Positions 63,666-64,000 of a stretch of DNA of 64,000 nt are shown here, piece after piece. Every line of letters starts with the position of its first letter. The first letter of the stretch is position 1. The translations under genes and the position numbers were made by a program. The notes under the pieces were generated by a model, which did not search any database, was not told where the DNA came from, and saw nothing but the letters and a program-made list of their open reading frames with translations. The DNA is taken from positions 1 through 64,000 of the forward strand of contig QKHS01000068.1 in assembly GCA_003249955.1 (NCBI GenBank), read 5' to 3'. Source of the DNA: Bacteroidales bacterium (GTDB lineage: Bacteria > Bacteroidota > Bacteroidia > Bacteroidales > ML635J-15).

Positions 63666-64000
63666 ATGAAAGCAGTAGCAGTATTATTTATTTTGTCAGT
63701 GGTGTTGATTTCGTGCAATAGCGGCAATCAAAAATTCGAAAAACATGAAAGCGGATTGGAGTATAAAATTGTTGAAAAAGGTTCAGGTGACTCAACTTTA
63801 AAAGTAGGAGACGTTGTTTCGTTAAACCTTAGTTACGAAAAAGAAGACGGAACTGTAATTTTCAATTCATCAGAATCAGACAGAACATATTTAAGAACTA
63901 TATCCAAACCAAGTCATAAAGGCGGAAGCTTTGAAGACGGAATGCTCCTGCTAAGAGTCGGAGACTCTGCAATATTCAGAATTAACGGGGACAGTTTTTT
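63666..64000 (+). CDS. Second FKBP-type isomerase lipoprotein, 3' end cut by the window
   Basis: The ATG at 63666 gives MKAVAVLFILSVVLISCNSG, a lipoprotein signal with Cys 17. An FKBP-like domain begins at about residue 28 (GLEYKIVEKGSGDSTLKVGD, then LLLRVGDSAIFRINGDSFF at the edge). The frame is open to the window end (111 whole codons visible). It lies 98 bp after the first FKBP lipoprotein, so the two are probably co-transcribed. Confidence 0.88.
   Translation, partial: MKAVAVLFILSVVLISCNSGNQKFEKHESGLEYKIVEKGSGDSTLKVGDVVSLNLSYEKEDGTVIFNSSESDRTYLRTISKPSHKGGSFEDGMLLLRVGDSAIFRINGDSF

Overview
The window looks like a chromosomal segment of a member of the Bacteroidota, most likely a Bacteroidales/Marinilabiliales-type organism. 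The evidence is an AT-rich genome with almost no Shine-Dalgarno sites, promoters of the TTTG-N19-TAnnTTTG type, TonB-dependent receptors, three proteins with type IX secretion (T9SS) C-terminal sorting domains, a PorE-like OmpA/TPR/beta-propeller protein and GldI-like FKBP lipoproteins. No rRNA, tRNA, CRISPR array, transposase or integrase was seen.

Layout. 1-3.7 kb: end of a LuxR-type response regulator, a small outer-membrane-type protein, and a TonB receptor under a TPP riboswitch, hence a probable thiamin importer. 3.9-7.6 kb: a 1236-residue LRR-ROCO GTPase with 18 near-identical 66-bp repeats and a G10 homopolymer between its LRR and GTPase parts. 8-12.4 kb: a cupin, a long non-coding palindrome, a sugar-nucleotide aminotransferase plus phosphoglycosyl transferase pair, and a fused spore-maturation-like membrane protein. 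12.5-22.4 kb: PorE-like protein, gcvP, NamZ-like muramidase, LysM/M23 peptidase. 22.5-34.1 kb: DMT transporter, adenylate cyclase fused to hemerythrin, ECF sigma cluster, ClC channel, DSD1-type PLP enzyme, LuxR regulator and an Lnt-like acyltransferase.

34.1-38.5 kb is an accessory island. It holds a frameshifted small gene, an unknown protein, a beta-barrel protein and an AbiJ-like protein with a PD-(D/E)XK nuclease motif. Related attC-like palindromes separate the genes. The island sits between the lnt gene and an 89-codon duplicate of its 3' end, followed by a fragment of another gene family that has an intact member at 48.5 kb. 38.5-48.5 kb: a T9SS cargo, then a minus-strand run of small-molecule and redox enzymes (azoreductase, alpha/beta hydrolase, cupin, carboxymuconolactone-decarboxylase-like, cyclophilin-like lipoprotein, MalY-type lyase, DUF3737), with a Crp/Fnr regulator inside and an AraC regulator divergent at one end. 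48.5-57.6 kb: secreted and membrane proteins, including a SprB-repeat T9SS cargo and a three-gene unit (TonB-receptor-like barrel, zinc-ribbon membrane protein, Yip1-like protein).

57.9-64 kb is a tight plus-strand run: a DUF721/DciA-like protein, a NodU-type carbamoyltransferase, a 49-residue DUF5989-like membrane peptide, an SxtJ-like membrane protein and a membrane-anchored SGNH hydrolase, then an NrnA-like phosphoesterase and two FKBP-type lipoproteins. The carbamoyltransferase/DUF5989/SxtJ/SGNH set is the best candidate in the window for a poorly described system, probably carbamoylation of an exported or membrane-linked substrate. The accessory island with its AbiJ-like nuclease and the ROCO protein are the next best.
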